58,675 nt of DNA, taken from an uncultured Bacteroidales bacterium (lineage in GTDB: Bacteria > Bacteroidota > Bacteroidia > Bacteroidales > Bacteroidaceae). The notes under the pieces were generated by a model, which saw only the letters and a program-made list of their open reading frames with translations, did not search any database and was not told where the DNA came from. Below are positions 35,781 through 45,610 of this stretch, in pieces. Where the stretch lies: contig CADAGO010000013.1 of assembly GCA_902787555.1 (NCBI GenBank), positions 1 through 58,675 of the forward strand. Reading direction: 5' to 3'. The position numbers were made by a program, and so were the translations under genes. Each line of letters opens with the position of its first letter. Within the stretch, counting starts at the first letter, position 1.

Positions 35781-37307
35781 ATGAAAAAATTATTACTCAC
35801 AGCAATTATTGCTTTGATTGGTATGAGTGCTTGGGCAGCAAAGCCAGAAGCAGGTACCAAAGGTTATTTTTACAATCCTGCAGCAGGCAAGTTTATTGAC
35901 ACGAATGCCAAGTTGTCAGTTACAGAAGGAGAGCTATTTGAAGTTTATTTCAAGAGTTCTGACGCATCAGATCCTGCAACCGATTATGCAGATCGTGGAT
36001 TTGATGGAGGCTACTACATTAGATTTAAATCAACTAAAGGTGATTTGAGCCTTCAGTCACAACCTCTTTATAATGGTGGAGGCTATGCTCAGTTCATTGT
36101 GAAAGAAACAGAAAAAGGTTGGTTGATAACCCATCCATACCCAAATACTAGTGGTAATGTTCCTGGTTGGGTTAACGATAACTTAGATGAATATCAGGGT
36201 GCATATCTTCAGGTAGTAGATGGTGAATTGGTATTTGCTAAGGGCACAGAAAACGAAGGTGCTTATTGGCAGTTTGTTGATGAAGACACTTATAAGAAGA
36301 TTGCAGGTCCTACTTATCCAATTGCTTTGACTGGAGGCACAAATGGTATAGTTGTTGAATACACAGATGAACCTTATGCAGGGACATTCACTCCTGTTAA
36401 CGATTTGAGTAATGCATTCCAGCATAAACCATTTGATGTAAAAGAATTTGTAGCGTATGGCTATAAGTATATTATTCTCGATTTTGCAGAACCAGTAGCT
36501 GATGGATGGAACCTACATGCTTATGGCGTAGGAAATGAGCCTTTCTTTAGCTTAAAAGATATGACTCGATATGTTGTAGAAATGACTGATGCTGACATCA
36601 TAGAGGACTTCACTATCTTCAATTGGTTTGGATGCCGTACTCCTGTCAAAATTAAGGCTTGCTACTTCTCAAAGGATAAAGAGGGTATAGTAGAACCAGA
36701 ACCAGAGCCAGAACCTATACCTGCTGTATTCCCCGAATATGGTGCTCAAGGTTTCCTCTATAACCCAGAGAGTGGTTTGGTTGTTAATGCATCTGCAACA
36801 CTTGTAAGTAAAGCAGATATTGATAAAGAGGCAGACCTTCTTACTGTATGGCAGAAGGGGACAGAAGATTACAATGCTACAAGAGTTCGTATTGCAGCAG
36901 GTAAGAATGAAGAAGACGTATGGAAGTCATTGAGAGTTAAGGACGGTGAAGAAGGTGCTTACACAATTGACTTCATCAATGACGGATACAGCCGTTTGAC
37001 ATTGGAAACGGCCGAAGAAGGTAGCTATTACATCAAGAGCACATATAATACTGCAGGAGAGAGTAATCACCCAGGTTATATCAAAGCAAATGTTGAAGAC
37101 GGTACGTTGATTATTGCAACTGATAAGGATGAGTACTGTGTATGGAAGTTCTTGACAGAAGAAGAGTTTGATGCTCTCGCTACTAGCATCTTTGCAGCTA
37201 CTAAGAAGGCTCCTGTAAAGGCAATCTTCAACGTAGCTGGTCAGCAGGTGAAGACTCTCCAGAGGGGTCTCAACATCGTGGATGGTCAAAAGGTTTATGT
37301 GAAGTAA
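35781..37307 (+). CDS. Mosaic secreted protein A of the tandem family
   Basis: 508 residues; no enzyme motif. Signal peptide MKKLLLTAIIALIGMSAWA. YLYN module 1 (about 27-171: GYFYNPAAGKF, then IRFKST, YLQVVDGEL, AYWQFVDEDTY) is followed by a beta-sandwich-like domain (178-297), a Pro-Glu linker EPEPEPEP (305-313), YLYN module 2 (319-468) and the tail IFNVAGQ...RGLNIVDGQKVYVK (482-508). Residues 319-508 align without a break to the last 185 residues of protein D (45611-47455), with identical runs such as TVWQKGTE and VRIAAGKN. These features suggest a glycan-binding or adhesive surface protein. It opens the array of five; a 3' C-rich element and terminator follow. Confidence 0.8.
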   Translation: MKKLLLTAIIALIGMSAWAAKPEAGTKGYFYNPAAGKFIDTNAKLSVTEGELFEVYFKSSDASDPATDYADRGFDGGYYIRFKSTKGDLSLQSQPLYNGGGYAQFIVKETEKGWLITHPYPNTSGNVPGWVNDNLDEYQGAYLQVVDGELVFAKGTENEGAYWQFVDEDTYKKIAGPTYPIALTGGTNGIVVEYTDEPYAGTFTPVNDLSNAFQHKPFDVKEFVAYGYKYIILDFAEPVADGWNLHAYGVGNEPFFSLKDMTRYVVEMTDADIIEDFTIFNWFGCRTPVKIKACYFSKDKEGIVEPEPEPEPIPAVFPEYGAQGFLYNPESGLVVNASATLVSKADIDKEADLLTVWQKGTEDYNATRVRIAAGKNEEDVWKSLRVKDGEEGAYTIDFINDGYSRLTLETAEEGSYYIKSTYNTAGESNHPGYIKANVEDGTLIIATDKDEYCVWKFLTEEEFDALATSIFAATKKAPVKAIFNVAGQQVKTLQRGLNIVDGQKVYVK

Positions 37308-37313
37308 AAGCTC

Positions 37314-37344
37314 CCCTCCGACTCCCCCTCTATGGAGAGAGGTA
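37314..37344 (+). repeat. C-rich/G-rich 3' element after gene A (divergent copy)
   Basis: A CCCCTCCGACTCCCCCTC tract followed by GGAGAGAGG, 6 bases after the stop codon. It occupies the same place as the better conserved copies after genes C, D, E and the 226-residue gene, but the sequence has drifted. Confidence 0.55.
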
Positions 37345-37361
37345 AGAAAGTTACAATAAAG

Positions 37362-37387
37362 GTGCTCAGGCAACAATGCCTGAGCAC
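37362..37387 (+). terminator. Terminator of gene A
   Basis: GTGCTCAGGCA, loop ACAA, TGCCTGAGCAC: an 11-bp perfect stem followed by TTCTTCTTTT. Confidence 0.85.
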
Positions 37388-37479
37388 TTCTTCTTTTAAT
37401 CAAAAACAACGTTATTATATATATTATAAGGTATTGAAGCAGGATTTTGCATTTTTTTTTGTGATTTTTTTATAAATTG

Positions 37480-37511
37480 TTTGGTGGGTTTGTGAAAAAG
37501 TGTTATATTTG
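37480..37511 (+). promoter_or_regulatory. Promoter of mosaic gene B
   Basis: TTTGG (37480-37484), 20 bp, TATATTTG (37504-37511). The region between them (GTTTGTGAAAAAGTGT) closely matches that of gene C. The leader is about 85 bases. Confidence 0.8.
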
Positions 37512-37602
37512 CCCGTTGATAGAAGAAATGGTGTGCAGATGAACAGCTGATTGAAAAAACTTACTAAAATCACTTTATATTAACTTTTAAACAATTACCA
37601 TT

Positions 37603-40600
37603 ATGAGAAAAATCAGACTTTTACTCGTAGCAGTATTTGCGCTGGTGGGTATGAGTGCGTTCGCACAACTCCCAACAGACCAATCTATTGGTTATCTGTA
37701 CGATGCCGCTGCTAAGAAATTTATCAATGCTGAAGGTAAGGTTGGTGCTACTGGAATGCCATTCAAAGCCCTCAAGCAAGGAAGCTCTAAGGATTATACC
37801 ACTAAGGATGGTACTAATCGCACATTTACTTCTTATCGTTTTAAAACAACAGACGGAAGTAAGGGATTGGGAATTGATAACACGAATGGAACAACCGCTT
37901 CAACCAATGGAATCGTTACATCAACAGGAACTTATGGATATGGTGTGTTCGCAGTAGTTCCTGTCGGTGAAACAGGATTCCGCATCATGAGCACGTATAA
38001 TAGAGCAGACTTTAATGTTGATTATTTATACGACTATTGCTTAGGATATAAAGACGATGGTACTTTGTTCTGTTTCCCAGAAGCAGAAGCTCCAGTTTGG
38101 CAGTTTGTTGACGAAGAAACATATAAAACGACTGTAGCAGCTAATGCTATGCCAAACGCAAATGATGTTGGTTATCTGTATAACTTGGCAACAAAGCAGT
38201 TCATTTCTGCTAATGCTGTTATGGATGATAATGGTGTTGAATTTGTAATTGGGGAAAAGGTTGACTGCGGCGCTCATTTCGGTAGCGAAGGTAAATATGT
38301 TGAAGAAGCTGGTTACTCTTACTTCCGTTTCAAACTGAACGGAACATCAGACTACATGAGAATGGTAAATGAAGGTGTTACTTGTAAGAGCAGTGGTTAT
38401 CACAAGTGGGCAGCAATTGGTACAGAAAAAGGTCTGGTAATCCGTTGTATCTATGTTTCATCTCAGGTTGCATTTGCTCAGCAGGGTTACTATCTGACTC
38501 CTGATGCTGAAGGCAAGTTGGTTCTCCTTGAGGAGCCCACAGATGCTTCTTACTGGCAGTATATGTCAAAAGATGACTACGATGCACTTCATGAAGATGC
38601 AGCAGCTGCTGCAGAATTGTTAGCAAAGAAGCAGGCATTGAACTATGGTGACGATGCTACATTTGCAATCGTTAATCCTAGCTTCGATGCAGGAAATGCT
38701 GATGGTTGGACAGTTACTGCAAAGGGTACAGCACCTAAGTATGCGATTGTAGATGATGGCAAAGGTGGCAAGAATGCAGGTATGACTTGCTACAACAGCG
38801 CTGTTAAGATTGAGCAGACCATCACAGACCTGAAGCCTGGTATCTATTTACTGGAAGCACAGGCATTCGGACGTGCAGGTACAAACGCTGCAAACCTTCC
38901 TAAGTTCTACGCAGGAGAGGTTTTGGAAACTCCAGCTTATCTCTTTGCAAACGGTGTGAAGACACAGGCAATCAACATCTTCGACGGAGCTGTTGAGGAG
39001 AAGGGAGCAGGTAATTACACTGAAATTGAAGTCAATGGCGAAAAGAAGTATGTCCTCGATAACTCAAGCGCAGGTTCTTACGCTTTCGCTCAAGGAAAGT
39101 ATGCAATGGAGGTAATCGCTGAAGTTGGAGAAGACGGTAAACTGACAATTGGTTTCGAAAAGACTACAGATGGCGACACCGGTTATTCTGGTTGTGATAA
39201 CTTCCGTCTGACTTATATGTGCCCTGCTACTCAGTATCCTGGAGGCGTATATTATTTGTATAACAAAGAGGCAGGTAAGTTCCTGAGCCGTGGTGCAAAT
39301 TGGGGTACTCGTGCTACTGTAGCTACTCTTGGTATGCCAATTAGAGTTGCATTAACAGAGACTGGAATCAATCTGCTGTCATACGACTGGAGTGGTACAG
39401 GTCTTGGTGAGAATCTTTACACAGACAGACCATCAAATGAGTGGATGAATTTAACTGTTACTCAGTCTGCAAATGGTGTAAAACTCCAAAACGGTGGTAA
39501 CTATATGTTTAATGATAATGGTCTCATATCCATGGGCTCAACTGAAGACGAGTGGACATTTATGTCACCATACGATTATGAGAGATTCATTAAGAAGACG
39601 GTTGTTGATGGTAAAGCAAAAGCTTTGACAGATGCAGGTGTTGCAGATGCAGCTGCATTAGCTGAATATGCCGAAAAGGACGTTACAGAAACTTATCTTG
39701 CAGGAGCGACTTTGAATAATAAGGATGGTTGGACTTGGAGTGGATATCCAATTAATCCTCGTGGAGGTAATTATAATACTGGAGCAGGTATTCTTGAAGT
39801 ATTCCAAGGTGCAGGCACACTTACAAAGACAATCGAAGGTTTGAAGCCTGGTCTGTATAAATTCACAGTGAACGCATTCTATCGTGATGGCGGTAATCCA
39901 GAGTGCGAGGCTCGTGCCAACGCAGGTTTCGTAATGTCTACAGCAACCCTGAATGCAAATGGCAATTTCGTTCGTATTGCTGACTGGGCTTCTGATCATG
40001 TTGCTACTTGGAATCCAAACAGCATGAATGATGCAGCAACCCTCTTCAATGAAGGTAAGTATGTGAACGAAGTATTTGCGTATGTAGGTGAGGATGGTGT
40101 ACTGAATCTTTCACTCGAACAACCTAACTATATTGATGGTGGTTGGTTCATCTTCGGTAATGCAAAACTGACTTACTACACAGATGCTATTTCTGAGGAA
40201 GAAATTGCTGAACTGATTGCACAGATTCCAACAGATCCAATGAATGGAGAAATCAAGGCCAACCTTGAGGCTGCAAAGGAAGCTTTCGAGACAAATCCAA
40301 TCATTAAAACCTACAAAGCACTGTCTGCTTTGATTAAGGAAGCAAACACATCTGTTGAGCAGTACGCAGCTACAAAGGCTGCTTTGGATACTTATGCAGC
40401 AAAGGCAGCTCAGTTGGATAAGGACGGAAAGGCTGCTTATGACGTAGCTGACATCCAGACTGCATACACGGCCGGTACAGCAACTGCTGATTTGAGTGGT
40501 GATGTTTTGGCTACATATATCAAGGCCGTTAAGTCTCAGACCTCTGTTGGTGCAGACATGAGTGATGCAATTGTTAACCCAGGCTTCCAGGAGACTCCTG

Positions 40601-42063
40601 CAGGTAAGGGATGGACAATGGCTGCAAGCAACCAGAATCTCCGCGGTGGTGGCACAAATGGCAACTATTGCGGTGAGTCATACCACTCAGTATTTACACT
40701 CTCTCAGACTCTAACAGGTATGCCAGCTGGTACTTACTCATTGACCGCTCAATGTTTCTATCGCATCGATAATGGTATAGATGATATACCTGTTGTATTC
40801 GGAAACGATGATACAGCTCAATTCCCACAGGAAGGCTATCTGCCAGATCACGACGGAAGTGGATGGGAAAGCATGGGCGATGCCGCAGTAGAGTTTATCA
40901 ATGGTAACTATTATCTTGAAATTCCTGTTGCTTTCGTAGTAGGTGAGGACGGAGAGATTACACTTGGTGCAAAACTGGAAACCAGCACACAGCTCTGGTG
41001 TATTTGGGATAATTTCACGCTTACATATCAAGGAACAAGAACTGTTGATGAAATCAAGAAGGAAGCAGCGATACCAGCTTATTTGAAGGCACTTGCAGAC
41101 GCAAAGGAAGTTTTGCCTGAGACAATGGATCCAAAAACCCTTGTTAAGCTCAATAATACTATCAATACCTATGCTGAGAATAAGGTTCTTGTAGATGAAG
41201 CAACATTTGCAAGCGTTCAAGAAGCTACAGCTGCATTGATTGCTGCAACGAATGATGCTCATACTTCAGTCCGCAACGCACAAGCTCTCATGGGTATGTA
41301 TGAATTGATGGAGCAATACAACATAGTAACTCCAGAGGCTTACGATACTTACTATGCTATGTTCGAAAACTATAACAAGCAATACAAAGCAGGTACATTG
41401 ACTGAAGCTGTTGAGAGTCTGAATCCATATAGCTTACGTGGTGTACGTACAGATGTTAACTTTGACGACTATCTCCTCTCTGCTTGGACTGAGGATGGTG
41501 TTCAGTGTTCAAACTACGATCAGGGACTTATCATCAACTCATGGTCAACAGAAGGTTACAATGATGGTACTGGATTCAAGGTTCCATTCTTCGAGTACTG
41601 GACAAGTGATCCTAACACACTTGCTGCAAAAGAATTCGAAGCAACTGTGACAGATCTTCCTTCTGGTATTTACGAAGTTACAGCATGGGTACGTGTTCGT
41701 ACAACAAACGGAACAGATCCTGCTGATGCAGAAGGTGTTGCATTCCAAGTAAACGAAGACGACGAAGTTGATGTTACTAACGGTGAAGTTGTTGGTCCGT
41801 TCAACTTAACTCAGGTTAAAGAAGAAACGATTGTACAAGATGGCACATTGAAGGTGAAGTTCAATGTAGCTGAGGGCAATAACATCAGCTGGCTGTCATT
41901 CCAGAATGTGAAATACACCTTGTTAGAGGAAATAGCAACTGCTATCTCAGAAGTTGGCAACAAGGCTGCAGATAAGAGTGTATTCAACGTAGCTGGTCAG
42001 AAGTTGTCAGCTCCTGCTAAGGGTCTCAACATCATTGATGGTAAGAAGGTTTACGTGAAGTAA
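37603..42063 (+). CDS. Mosaic secreted protein B, the largest of the tandem family
   Basis: 1486 residues, signal peptide MRKIRLLLVAVFALVGM with SAFA cleavage. Modules in order: YLYN 1 (about 27-175), YLYN 2 (185-330), jelly-roll CBM-like 1 (351-540, NPSFDAGNADGWTV to YSGCDNFRLTY), YLYN-like 3 (546-665, YYLYNKEAGKFLSRGANWGTR), jelly-roll 2 (695-862), helical spacer (863-982), jelly-roll 3 (983-1147, ending TQLWCIWDNFTLTY), helical FIVAR-like spacer (1148-1280), jelly-roll 4 (1281-1447, ISWLSFQNVKY), and the tail (1459-1486, FNVAGQ...KGLNIIDGKKVYVK). Jelly-rolls ending in 'DNF-L-Y' resemble carbohydrate-binding modules. No catalytic residues are recognisable. Modules 1 and 3 recur in protein E, module 4 in protein C. 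Confidence 0.8.
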   Translation: MRKIRLLLVAVFALVGMSAFAQLPTDQSIGYLYDAAAKKFINAEGKVGATGMPFKALKQGSSKDYTTKDGTNRTFTSYRFKTTDGSKGLGIDNTNGTTASTNGIVTSTGTYGYGVFAVVPVGETGFRIMSTYNRADFNVDYLYDYCLGYKDDGTLFCFPEAEAPVWQFVDEETYKTTVAANAMPNANDVGYLYNLATKQFISANAVMDDNGVEFVIGEKVDCGAHFGSEGKYVEEAGYSYFRFKLNGTSDYMRMVNEGVTCKSSGYHKWAAIGTEKGLVIRCIYVSSQVAFAQQGYYLTPDAEGKLVLLEEPTDASYWQYMSKDDYDALHEDAAAAAELLAKKQALNYGDDATFAIVNPSFDAGNADGWTVTAKGTAPKYAIVDDGKGGKNAGMTCYNSAVKIEQTITDLKPGIYLLEAQAFGRAGTNAANLPKFYAGEVLETPAYLFANGVKTQAINIFDGAVEEKGAGNYTEIEVNGEKKYVLDNSSAGSYAFAQGKYAMEVIAEVGEDGKLTIGFEKTTDGDTGYSGCDNFRLTYMCPATQYPGGVYYLYNKEAGKFLSRGANWGTRATVATLGMPIRVALTETGINLLSYDWSGTGLGENLYTDRPSNEWMNLTVTQSANGVKLQNGGNYMFNDNGLISMGSTEDEWTFMSPYDYERFIKKTVVDGKAKALTDAGVADAAALAEYAEKDVTETYLAGATLNNKDGWTWSGYPINPRGGNYNTGAGILEVFQGAGTLTKTIEGLKPGLYKFTVNAFYRDGGNPECEARANAGFVMSTATLNANGNFVRIADWASDHVATWNPNSMNDAATLFNEGKYVNEVFAYVGEDGVLNLSLEQPNYIDGGWFIFGNAKLTYYTDAISEEEIAELIAQIPTDPMNGEIKANLEAAKEAFETNPIIKTYKALSALIKEANTSVEQYAATKAALDTYAAKAAQLDKDGKAAYDVADIQTAYTAGTATADLSGDVLATYIKAVKSQTSVGADMSDAIVNPGFQETPAGKGWTMAASNQNLRGGGTNGNYCGESYHSVFTLSQTLTGMPAGTYSLTAQCFYRIDNGIDDIPVVFGNDDTAQFPQEGYLPDHDGSGWESMGDAAVEFINGNYYLEIPVAFVVGEDGEITLGAKLETSTQLWCIWDNFTLTYQGTRTVDEIKKEAAIPAYLKALADAKEVLPETMDPKTLVKLNNTINTYAENKVLVDEATFASVQEATAALIAATNDAHTSVRNAQALMGMYELMEQYNIVTPEAYDTYYAMFENYNKQYKAGTLTEAVESLNPYSLRGVRTDVNFDDYLLSAWTEDGVQCSNYDQGLIINSWSTEGYNDGTGFKVPFFEYWTSDPNTLAAKEFEATVTDLPSGIYEVTAWVRVRTTNGTDPADAEGVAFQVNEDDEVDVTNGEVVGPFNLTQVKEETIVQDGTLKVKFNVAEGNNISWLSFQNVKYTLLEEIATAISEVGNKAADKSVFNVAGQKLSAPAKGLNIIDGKKVYVK

Positions 42064-42070
42064 ACAGAAC

Positions 42071-42097
42071 CTCCCTCTTATCCCTCCCAAGGAGGGA
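42071..42097 (+). repeat. C-rich/G-rich 3' element after gene B
   Basis: CCTCCCTC then TCCCTCC-CAA-GGAGGGA (42081-42097), a 7-bp perfect hairpin with a 3-base loop, 20 bp downstream of the stop codon. Confidence 0.65.
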
Positions 42098-42106
42098 AGA
42101 TAATAA

Positions 42107-42134
42107 AGGTGCTTGGACAGAAGTCTGAGCACCT
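42107..42134 (+). terminator. Terminator of gene B
   Basis: AGGTGCTTGGAC, loop AGAA, GTCTGAGCACCT: a 12-bp stem with two G-U pairs, followed by a run of seven T. Confidence 0.87.
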
Positions 42135-42210
42135 TTTTTTTGTTTAAACAACACTTTTTTTATTATAATAAGGTGAAAAGTGCCTTTTTTTGTGATTTTT
42201 TGGTTAAATG

Positions 42211-42242
42211 TTTGGTGGTTCTGTGAAAAAGTATTATATTTG
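42211..42242 (+). promoter_or_regulatory. Promoter of mosaic gene C
   Basis: TTTGG (42211-42215), 20 bp, TATATTTG (42235-42242), with the spacer nearly identical to that of gene B. The leader is about 64 bases. Confidence 0.82.
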
Positions 42243-42311
42243 CCACCTGTAAACTGAAACCAATATTAATTAACTAATAAATTTATTTATTAACTCTAAA
42301 CAATTCAAAAC

Positions 42312-45305
42312 ATGAGAAAAATCAGATTTTTACTCGTTGCGCTATTTGCGCTGATTGGTATGAGAGCATTTGCTGCTCTGCCAGAGGCTGATCAAAAAGG
42401 TTTTCTTTATAACCTTGGATCTGGCCAATTCATCACTGCAGATGCCACATTAGGTGAAACTGGAGTGGAATTTACTATTGAAATCAAGGAGAAAGACGCT
42501 AATGCTACTCCTTCAGTTGAAGGCGCAAAGTTCATGCGTTTCAAGACAGGTTCAAACTACCTGACATTCTACACAGAACCAGCTGCCATGAGTACATATT
42601 ATGGCCAGTTGATCGTAAAGTCAACTGAAAAGGGTCTGCTCATTACTCATCCTTATCCAAACGACCAAGGTCCTTCATGGATTACAGCAGGTTCGTATCT
42701 TCAGGTTGTCGACGGTGCACTTGCTTGTACTGCTTTAGACGAAGCAAACGAAGGTGCTTACTGGTTCTTCGGCACAGCAGATGAGTTGGCAGAATTCTTA
42801 GCACAGCAGCAGCAAGGTGAAGAAGAAACTGGCGACCAAGCTATTATGAATGCTGCAGTAAAGGCAGCTTACGATGCAGCTCTTGCTAGTTATAACGCTA
42901 ATCCAAATGAGGAGACAGAAGCGGCATTAGTAAAAGCAAAGAAAGCTGCTACTGCAAGTATCATTGCTTACAAGGGCGTTCGCTCATCTATCGAAATGCA
43001 CAAGCAGCTTCTTTCTGGTGATGATGTTGAAGATTTCATGGACGCTGTAGCTGATATCATTGAAGACCTCAACGCTGGTACGCTCGAAGGTAACGGTATC
43101 GCTGAAATGGCAGAAATTGCAGGTATTTATGCAGATCTTACAGGTGGTGAAGGTGCAACTGAAATAGCAGTATTCCCATATTCAACTGAATGTACAGTTG
43201 GTGAGAACTACGTTCCTGGTGATAATCATGGAATTACTATCGACTGGGATGAAATCGCAGCAGAACTTGGTGTTGAGAAGGATGCTTTGAAGATTTATGC
43301 AATGATGCCTGACGGAACACTCGATGAAACATACGGAAGAGGTTCTGCCGGTACAGACGGATGGCGTGACGCTGAAGGCAACTGGGCAGGTTGGGACTCT
43401 GCAGACAATCTGTTCTATGTTCAGTTCACTGGCCTTAACCTTGATGGTGTAGGTTGTATGCGTACAGCAGAACCAACATCTTACACTGCTTTATTCAAGA
43501 TTGTCAATGCTGATGATACAGAAGGCAACTATGTAGTTCTGTCTATTACACTTAATGTGAATGAGAAGGTAATTGACTTTGCAAGCATTGAAGATTTGAC
43601 AGTTGCTAGCACATTGAAGAAAGTGGTAACAGTGCCAATAGGTGCTTCTTATGTTGCAGCAGTAGATGTTGATGCTGACATGGCTGGTATCCTCGCAGCG
43701 CTTGGCGTTTCTTCAATCGACGATGTTAGGATCTTTGCTGTTCAGTCTGACGGTACTCTCGACGATTCTTACAAACTTGGTTCTTCAGACGGTTGGCGTA
43801 ATGCTGCCGGTGATTGGGCTGGTTGGGGCGATGCAACTTCACAGTTCTATGTAAAGTCTGACTTCTCTCGCGCAGCAGGTCAGTTGTACGAAATCGGTTG
43901 TCACCCATTGCATAGTGGTGCACATATGGACGATGTGGTTAACTACACAGCTAAGTATGCATTCGTTGCAGGTAATTCTGAGGCAAACAAGGCCGTTATC
44001 TATAATGTAGTTGTTGCAGTTGCTCCCGAAGCAGCAGAATTGGATGAAACAGGTGCTACAGTTCAGTACTTCTACAACGTAGAGGCTAAAGGCTTCCTCC
44101 TCGGTGCTAACGAATGGCAGACTCGTGCATCAATTGGTAGCAAGGGCTTTGACATGCACTTCGAGGCTAATGGCGACACTTACAAACTTTGCGCAATCAA
44201 CAACACAGGTGAGGGTAGACCAGGTAACGACCTTGACTGCTCTGCACCAGGTGAGATTTGGGTAGACGGTGCTGGCCGTGGCGGTGCTGGCATGTGGACA
44301 TTCACAGTAAATGCTGATAAGACCTTCACTATTGCTAACAATAATGTACCTGGACTCCTTTCTGTAGTAGGTGACAACCCTCGTCTCTTTATGTCAGAAG
44401 ATCCAGCAGCTATGAGCACATGGATTGCAGTTTCTGCTGAAACTTATAGTGCATTTGCAAACAAGGCTCAGTTGGCAGAAGAGGCTGCTACACTTGCAAA
44501 TATCAAGAGCCTTATCGAAAGCACGAACATCTATACACAGGATGCTTATGATAAGTACTATCAAATGTATGCTGACGCAATCGCTAAGAATGCTGCAGGT
44601 GAGGTTATAGGTGGTAGCCTTGACAATCCATATAGAGTACATGATTGGCGTCAAGCTAATAGTTATGACGACTTCCTCCTCTCTGCATGGACATACAATG
44701 GCACTCAGTGTTCAGACTTCGCAACTTCTCTCTACATCAATACATGGTCAGTAGAAGCAGATGGTAAGGAAGGCGCATCTCCAATGCACGTTCCGTTCTA
44801 CGAGTACTGGACAGGTGACGATAATTCACTTGGCGTAGCTACTCTCGAAGGAACTGTTACTGATCTCGAACCAGGTAACTATACCGTTCAGGCAGTTGTA
44901 CGTGTACGTGTCAAGAACAATAATACAGAAGACGCTCATGGTATCACGCTTTCTGCCAATGGTAGCAACCCAATCGAAGTTGCTAATGGTAGAGCTTGTG
45001 CCGACGGTGACCAATTCCGCTGGAACGTTTATTTCGTAAATGCAGTTGTTGGTGCAGATGGCATCCTCAAGATTGACTTCAACGTAGAAGCAGACAACAA
45101 CATCAGCTGGTTGTCATTCAAGGACGTGAAGTATTCTAAGCAGCAAGGAATGACTCCAATCATCATTACTCAGGATGCAACAGCAATCAGCGAAGTTGAA
45201 GCAACCTCAGCTGCAAAGACTATCTTCAATGCAGCAGGACAGCGCATCAATACGCTCCAGAGAGGTCTTAATATCGTTGATGGTAAAAAGGTATTGGTTA
45301 AGTAA
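42312..45305 (+). CDS. Mosaic secreted protein C of the tandem family
   Basis: 997 residues, signal peptide MRKIRFLLVALFALIGM. Modules: YLYN 1 (24-155; KGFLYNLGSGQFI), helical region (165-290), two DUF4859-like modules (about 290-425 and 425-575; DGWRDAEGNWAGW and DGWRNAAGDWAGWGDA with FYVK/FYVQ strands), a YFYN module (578-710; shared with D residues 35-170, including WVDGAGRGGAGMWT), a short helical part (715-770), a jelly-roll CBM-like module (780-945; shared with the end of B) and the tail (970-997; IFNAAGQ...RGLNIVDGKKVLVK). The DUF4859-like repeats are found in no other member of the array; the 853-residue HExxH protein has a similar one at its N-terminus. Function unknown; an outer-surface glycan binder is the likeliest reading. 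Confidence 0.8.
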   Translation: MRKIRFLLVALFALIGMRAFAALPEADQKGFLYNLGSGQFITADATLGETGVEFTIEIKEKDANATPSVEGAKFMRFKTGSNYLTFYTEPAAMSTYYGQLIVKSTEKGLLITHPYPNDQGPSWITAGSYLQVVDGALACTALDEANEGAYWFFGTADELAEFLAQQQQGEEETGDQAIMNAAVKAAYDAALASYNANPNEETEAALVKAKKAATASIIAYKGVRSSIEMHKQLLSGDDVEDFMDAVADIIEDLNAGTLEGNGIAEMAEIAGIYADLTGGEGATEIAVFPYSTECTVGENYVPGDNHGITIDWDEIAAELGVEKDALKIYAMMPDGTLDETYGRGSAGTDGWRDAEGNWAGWDSADNLFYVQFTGLNLDGVGCMRTAEPTSYTALFKIVNADDTEGNYVVLSITLNVNEKVIDFASIEDLTVASTLKKVVTVPIGASYVAAVDVDADMAGILAALGVSSIDDVRIFAVQSDGTLDDSYKLGSSDGWRNAAGDWAGWGDATSQFYVKSDFSRAAGQLYEIGCHPLHSGAHMDDVVNYTAKYAFVAGNSEANKAVIYNVVVAVAPEAAELDETGATVQYFYNVEAKGFLLGANEWQTRASIGSKGFDMHFEANGDTYKLCAINNTGEGRPGNDLDCSAPGEIWVDGAGRGGAGMWTFTVNADKTFTIANNNVPGLLSVVGDNPRLFMSEDPAAMSTWIAVSAETYSAFANKAQLAEEAATLANIKSLIESTNIYTQDAYDKYYQMYADAIAKNAAGEVIGGSLDNPYRVHDWRQANSYDDFLLSAWTYNGTQCSDFATSLYINTWSVEADGKEGASPMHVPFYEYWTGDDNSLGVATLEGTVTDLEPGNYTVQAVVRVRVKNNNTEDAHGITLSANGSNPIEVANGRACADGDQFRWNVYFVNAVVGADGILKIDFNVEADNNISWLSFKDVKYSKQQGMTPIIITQDATAISEVEATSAAKTIFNAAGQRINTLQRGLNIVDGKKVLVK

Positions 45306-45310
45306 AGACC

Positions 45311-45346
45311 TATAACCCCTCCCTAACCCTCCCCCAAGGAGAGGGA
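45311..45346 (+). repeat. C-rich/G-rich 3' element after gene C
   Basis: Two CCCTCC tracts followed by CCAAGGAGAGGG. The GGAGAGGG can pair with an upstream CCCTCC tract. The same sequence is found after D and E and, inverted, after the 226-residue gene. Confidence 0.75.
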
Positions 45347-45366
45347 ACTCTGGAGAATATATAGAT

Positions 45367-45394
45367 AGGTGCTCGGACGCAAGTTCGAGCACCT
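45367..45394 (+). terminator. Terminator of gene C
   Basis: AGGTGCTCGGAC, GNRA tetraloop GCAA, GTTCGAGCACCT: a 12-bp stem with one G-U pair, followed by TGTTTTG. Confidence 0.87.
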
Positions 45395-45470
45395 TGTTTT
45401 GTCCTTTCAAGAGCGAAACATTATTGTTATAAGGTGAATATAGTTTTTTTTGCATTTTTCCTCTTAAAAG

Positions 45471-45502
45471 TTTGGTAGTTAAAAATAAAATTGTTAACTT
45501 TG
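45471..45502 (+). promoter_or_regulatory. Promoter of mosaic gene D
   Basis: TTTGG (45471-45475), 20 bp, TAACTTTG (45495-45502). The leader is about 100 bases, rich in A and T, ending TTTTAAACAATAACGAAC before the ATG. Confidence 0.8.
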
Positions 45503-45610
45503 GAGCGTATTTTTATTAAAGTACCTAAATACCATATCAATTGATGTAATCATTAAATATAGATACTTTATTTATTTACTTTTTTATTAACATTTTAAAC
45601 AATAACGAAC

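Larger units (their letters stand above)
45306..45610. other. 305-bp intergenic region between genes C and D
   Basis: It holds the C-rich 3' element, the terminator of gene C, the gene D promoter and a leader of about 100 bases. No coding sequence is seen. From 45307 to 45400 it is identical to the corresponding region after gene D. Confidence 0.7.
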